Below are positions 60,761 to 64,000 of a DNA stretch of 64,000 nt, in pieces. The notes below the pieces were generated by a model. The model did no database searches, had not been told where the DNA came from, and was given only the letters and a program-made list of their open reading frames with translations. This DNA is from Tateyamaria omphalii (GTDB lineage Bacteria; Pseudomonadota; Alphaproteobacteria; Rhodobacterales; Rhodobacteraceae). The number at the start of each line of letters is the position of its first letter. Position 1 is the stretch's first letter. The stretch covers positions 496,001 through 560,000 of the forward strand of contig NZ_JAHVHT010000001.1 of NCBI RefSeq assembly GCF_019802125.1. The letters run 5' to 3'. Made by a program: the position numbers and the translations under genes.

Positions 60761-61609
60761 ATGTTTCCACGTCCCATCGAGAAATCGGGCGCTACGGCCA
60801 AGGCTGCATACCAGGCGTTCCTGCCCTTCGCCCTGATCCTGTGGCTCCTGCCTTTGCTCGCGATCTTCCTGACGTCCATCCGGTCGGCGGCAGACATTAA
60901 CTCGGGCAACGTGTTCGGCTGGCCGTCGGAATTTGCGCTGATCGAGAACTATACTGCTGTCTTCACACAGTCTGCTGCGGCCCAATACATGATCAACTCG
61001 GTGCTGATTACAGTGCCCACGGTCATTATCTCCGTCGCCCTTGCGTGTCTCGCGGGCTACGCGCTGGCGATCTACCGGTTCCGGGTCGCGCTGCCGCTAT
61101 TCTTCCTGTTCGTGGCTGGCAACTTCATCCCGTTCCAAATCCTTATGGTGCCTGTGCGGGACATGTCGGTGCAGACGGGCCTCTATGACACCATCGCCGG
61201 GCAGTTCCTGTTCCACGCGGCGTTCCAGACGGGCTTCTGCACGCTGTTCATGCGCAACTTCATCAAGGCATTGCCGTTCGACCTGATCGAGTCCGCACGG
61301 ATCGAGGGCGTCGCGGAATGGCGCATTTTCTGGTTCGTCGTGCTGCCCCTTGTGCGCCCTGCCATCGCAGCGCTTGCGGTTCTGATCTTCACCTTCGTCT
61401 GGAACGACTTCTTCTGGGCCAATGTGCTGACCCAGGGCGAAAGCGCCAAGCCTATTACAGCAGGTGTGCGGGCGCTGAACGGGCAGTTCGTGAACAACTG
61501 GCACCTCGTGTCGGCGGCGTCGTTACTGGCTGCCATCCCGCCCGTGGTGTGTTTCTTCCTGATGCAACGGCACTTCATTGCCGGTCTGACCCTGGGGGCT
61601 GTTAAGTGA
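60761..61609 (+). CDS. Sugar ABC transporter permease (MalG/UgpE type)
   Basis: 282 residues, six helices. ESARIEGVAEWRIFWFVVLPLVRP is the EAA loop (about 185-208). It forms the channel with the preceding permease. A GGGAGG site precedes the ATG at 60761; the longer frame that starts inside the preceding gene is rejected. Its stop overlaps the GTG start of the alpha-galactosidase (GTGA). Confidence 0.92.
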   Translation: MFPRPIEKSGATAKAAYQAFLPFALILWLLPLLAIFLTSIRSAADINSGNVFGWPSEFALIENYTAVFTQSAAAQYMINSVLITVPTVIISVALACLAGYALAIYRFRVALPLFFLFVAGNFIPFQILMVPVRDMSVQTGLYDTIAGQFLFHAAFQTGFCTLFMRNFIKALPFDLIESARIEGVAEWRIFWFVVLPLVRPAIAALAVLIFTFVWNDFFWANVLTQGESAKPITAGVRALNGQFVNNWHLVSAASLLAAIPPVVCFFLMQRHFIAGLTLGAVK

Positions 61610-63690
61610 TAAGATGTTGGCGCCTCGATGATGGGCGTCAGACTTTGGTCCTCGGCTCCGACAGGGGCCGGTTGGCGGAGGTTGTCTATTGGGGACCGCG
61701 CCTGCCGGACGAAGAAGATCTGACGACGCTTTATGAGGCTTATACTCTTGATGTGACTGGCGGGATGCTGGATGCGAATCCCGAACTCAGCATCTGCCCT
61801 GAGGCGACGCGGTCCTTTCCGGGCCAGCCCGGCCTGATCATCCGGCACGGGGACGGCACGCCGTTTTTACCGAAGTTCTGCCTTGAGCGGTCGGACGTAG
61901 CCGATAATGTCCTGATCCTGACCTATATGGACGAAGACCGCGTGCTGACGTATCGCGCGCGCTTTGCCATCGACCCGGAAACGCACATGATCGAGGCGAG
62001 TGCGGAGCTGGATGCGCTGGAGCCGATGCACCTGCACTGGCTGTCCGCGCCCGTCTTTCCAGCGCCGCAACTCGCGGACGAGATGATCGACTTTGCGGGC
62101 CGCTGGTGTGGTGAGTTCCAGATGAACCGCACGCCGTGGTCGCCTGGCATTCGGTATCGCGAGAACCGGACGGGGCGCACGGGGCATGAACACTTTCCCG
62201 GCTTGATCGTGCCGGTGCGGGGGGCGTCGAATGCTTCTGGTCATGCTTACGCGTTTCACTACGGCTGGTCCGGGGGGCACCGCATGGTGGCCGAGGAATT
62301 GCCGGATGGGCGACGCCAGATCCAGTTTGGGCACGCTGCGCGGGTTGAAGGATCGGCGCAGAAGAAATTTGCCACGGGCAAGCTTTACGCCGTGTTCTCG
62401 GATGATGGTCTGAACGGGTGCGCGGTTGCCTTCCAACGGCACTTGCGGGACCGGGTTGTTACCTTTCCGCGCCCCGATGCGCCGCGGCCTGTGCACTACA
62501 ATTGCTGGGAAGCTGTCTATTTCGATCACAATCTGGATGAGTTGAAGGACATCGCGGAGCGTGCCGCGAAACTGGGCGCGGAGCGGTTCGTGCTGGATGA
62601 CGGGTGGTTCGGCAACCGTGATGACGACACGCAGGCGTTGAGCGATTGGGAGGTTGATCCGAGGAAATATCCGGACGGGTTGACCCCGCTGATCGATCAC
62701 GTGAAGTCGCTCGGCATGACGTTCGGCATCTGGTTCGAGCCGGAGATGATCAACCAGAATTCCGACATCTTCCGCGCCCATCCCGATTGGGCGCTGGGGG
62801 GCGAGGATCAGATCATGGGCCGCCAGCAGATGGCGCTGAACATGGCGCTGCCTGCGGTGCAGTCGTTCCTGTTTGAACGGATCAGCGACATCTTGGGCAG
62901 CCATGACATCGAATATGTGAAATGGGACCACAACCGTGTGCTGCCGATGCCCGATGCGGCGCAGACGCGGGGGTCTTACACATTGCTGGACCGGTTGCGG
63001 CAGCGGTTCCCGGATGTGGAGATTGAAAGCTGCGCCAGCGGTGGTGGCCGCATTGACTTCGGGATCATGGAGCGGACGCAGCGTGTGTGGTTGAGCGACT
63101 CGAACGACGCCGTTGAGCGGCTGCGCATTCAGCACAATGCGTCGATCTTTTTGCCTATGGCGGTGACCGGTAGCCATGTGGGGCCGCGGACCTGTCATAC
63201 GTCGGGCCGCACGCTCGACATACGGTTCCGCGCCTGGGTGGCGGCACAGCGCCACATGGGCTTCGAGATGGACCCGCGTGAGCTGACCAACGAAGAAGCG
63301 CAGGTGCTGACGGATGTGACCGGCTGGTGGAAGCACAACCGCGATTGGATGTATGGCGCCGATATTCTGCGTCTGGATAGCGCGGACCCGGCAGTTTTTG
63401 CAGAGCAGCATCTGGAGCTGGGCGGCGGGCAGTTCGTTGTCTTTGCCGGCAAGGCAGCCACCAGCGACCAGATCGCGCCACGCCCCTTACGCCTGACCCG
63501 GCTGACGCCCGATGCCAAGTACCGCGTTGAGCTGATCAACCGCGAAGATGCCAGCCATCTGTCGCGCGGCCAGAACGCGCTGAAAGCCGGCCCCGTCGTG
63601 GTGAGCGGGGCCTATTTGATGTACCATGGCCTGACGCTGCCATGGAGTTTCCCGGAACGGATGTGGGTGATCAAGGGCGACCTTGCCTGA
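61606..63690 (+). CDS. GH36 alpha-galactosidase
   Basis: 694 residues. An N-terminal beta-sandwich (about 1-310) leads to a TIM barrel. RFVLDDGWFG, WFEPEMIN, YVKWDHNR (nucleophile Asp near 440) and ESCASGGGR followed by LSDSNDA (acid/base Asp near 500) are the GH36 signatures. It lacks a signal peptide, so it acts in the cytoplasm on imported alpha-galactosides. The start is a GTG at 61606, coupled to the second permease. Confidence 0.95.
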   Translation: MIRCWRLDDGRQTLVLGSDRGRLAEVVYWGPRLPDEEDLTTLYEAYTLDVTGGMLDANPELSICPEATRSFPGQPGLIIRHGDGTPFLPKFCLERSDVADNVLILTYMDEDRVLTYRARFAIDPETHMIEASAELDALEPMHLHWLSAPVFPAPQLADEMIDFAGRWCGEFQMNRTPWSPGIRYRENRTGRTGHEHFPGLIVPVRGASNASGHAYAFHYGWSGGHRMVAEELPDGRRQIQFGHAARVEGSAQKKFATGKLYAVFSDDGLNGCAVAFQRHLRDRVVTFPRPDAPRPVHYNCWEAVYFDHNLDELKDIAERAAKLGAERFVLDDGWFGNRDDDTQALSDWEVDPRKYPDGLTPLIDHVKSLGMTFGIWFEPEMINQNSDIFRAHPDWALGGEDQIMGRQQMALNMALPAVQSFLFERISDILGSHDIEYVKWDHNRVLPMPDAAQTRGSYTLLDRLRQRFPDVEIESCASGGGRIDFGIMERTQRVWLSDSNDAVERLRIQHNASIFLPMAVTGSHVGPRTCHTSGRTLDIRFRAWVAAQRHMGFEMDPRELTNEEAQVLTDVTGWWKHNRDWMYGADILRLDSADPAVFAEQHLELGGGQFVVFAGKAATSDQIAPRPLRLTRLTPDAKYRVELINREDASHLSRGQNALKAGPVVVSGAYLMYHGLTLPWSFPERMWVIKGDLA

Positions 63691-63712
63691 CCCCCGAATT
63701 GAGAGTGATGCC

Positions 63713-64000
63713 ATGAAAGAGACAGCCACATTTCACGATTTGAAGGGCGCATCGGTGTTCATCACCGGCGGTGGCTCGGGCATTGGCGCGTCCTTGACTG
63801 ACGGGTTCATGGATCAGGGTGCCAAGGTCGCCTTTGTTGGGCGGTCGGATGCAACTGCATTCTGTGACGATATGGAGGCCAAGCACGGCGTCCGCCCGCT
63901 GTTCATGCAGTGCGATATCACTGACACTGCGCATTTGAAGGCGTGCATTGATCAGGCGACAGAGGCGCATGGGCCGGTGACGACGCTGGTCAACAATGCG
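63713..64000 (+). CDS. Short-chain dehydrogenase, 3'-truncated by window edge
   Basis: The first 96 codons are present. ITGGGSGIGAS (about 18-28) is the NAD(P)-binding loop; QCDITDT and VNNA at the edge are the next SDR blocks. It is 22 nt after the alpha-galactosidase gene on the same strand, so it probably belongs to the operon. A sugar dehydrogenase (for example of galactose, feeding the De Ley-Doudoroff route) would fit, but that is inference. Confidence 0.8.
   Translation, partial: MKETATFHDLKGASVFITGGGSGIGASLTDGFMDQGAKVAFVGRSDATAFCDDMEAKHGVRPLFMQCDITDTAHLKACIDQATEAHGPVTTLVNNA

Overview
The window is GC-rich, densely packed chromosomal DNA from an alphaproteobacterium, most likely a Rhodobacterales (Roseobacter-group) species. 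The evidence is the gene content and family variants: Tad pili with Rhodobacterales-style Flp pilins, a ctaC-ctaB-ctaG-ctaE oxidase cluster without ctaD, a lysC/ptsP neighbourhood, a LOV-domain kinase of the HWE/HisKA_2 type and the ligase-associated helicase/PdeM pair. I see no rRNA, tRNA, CRISPR array, insertion sequence, prophage or plasmid gene. It reads as core chromosome with a few accessory modules.

Left part (1-17.4 kb, nearly all minus strand): an Lhr-type helicase followed by pdeM (cut by the left edge); a dehydrogenase translationally coupled to an AAA ATPase; then a long Tad (Flp) pilus locus. The Tad locus reads, in transcription order, two Flp pilins each followed by a terminator, cpaB, cpaC, an OmpA-like lipoprotein, a strong hairpin, then cpaE, cpaF, tadB, tadC, a TPR lipoprotein, tadD and the prepilin peptidase cpaA. 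A lytic transglycosylase is divergent from the pilins. TadE/F/G are not in the window.

Middle part (17.4-42 kb): an operon of CoA-transferase subunits with a blue-light (LOV) sensor kinase gene between them; a MarR regulator divergent from a tiny secreted peptide; dprA-topA; tldD; the aa3-oxidase assembly operon (ctaC, ctaB, a 53-residue membrane protein, ctaG, ctaE, SURF1) running on to thrC, an M16 peptidase and an acetyltransferase; a secreted metallo-hydrolase-like protein, an FAD oxidase and an SGNH hydrolase; an SDR; the mtnP-LysE-apt salvage operon; and a GAF-EAL phosphodiesterase.

Right part (42-64 kb): a SulP transporter; a small lipoprotein; a CatB-type acetyltransferase coupled to a flavin reductase; an acetyltransferase and an EcsC protein; modABC for molybdate; a NUDIX hydrolase, a DUF1178 protein and an SDR; lysC, a secreted metallopeptidase-like protein and ptsP; and finally a sugar-uptake locus. 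That locus has an IclR regulator and ABC ATPase on the minus strand, facing a binding protein, two permeases, a GH36 alpha-galactosidase and an SDR (cut by the right edge). A nested palindromic operator lies in the divergent promoter. Together these genes would import alpha-galactosides, hydrolyse them and start oxidising the released sugar.

The observations I rate highest are the LOV kinase that lacks the phospho-accepting histidine and sits inside a CoA-transferase operon; two similar 11-nt-periodic GTRCACC arrays upstream of unrelated genes; the MarR / 31-residue secreted peptide pair with twin operators; and the nested dyad in front of the alpha-galactoside operon.
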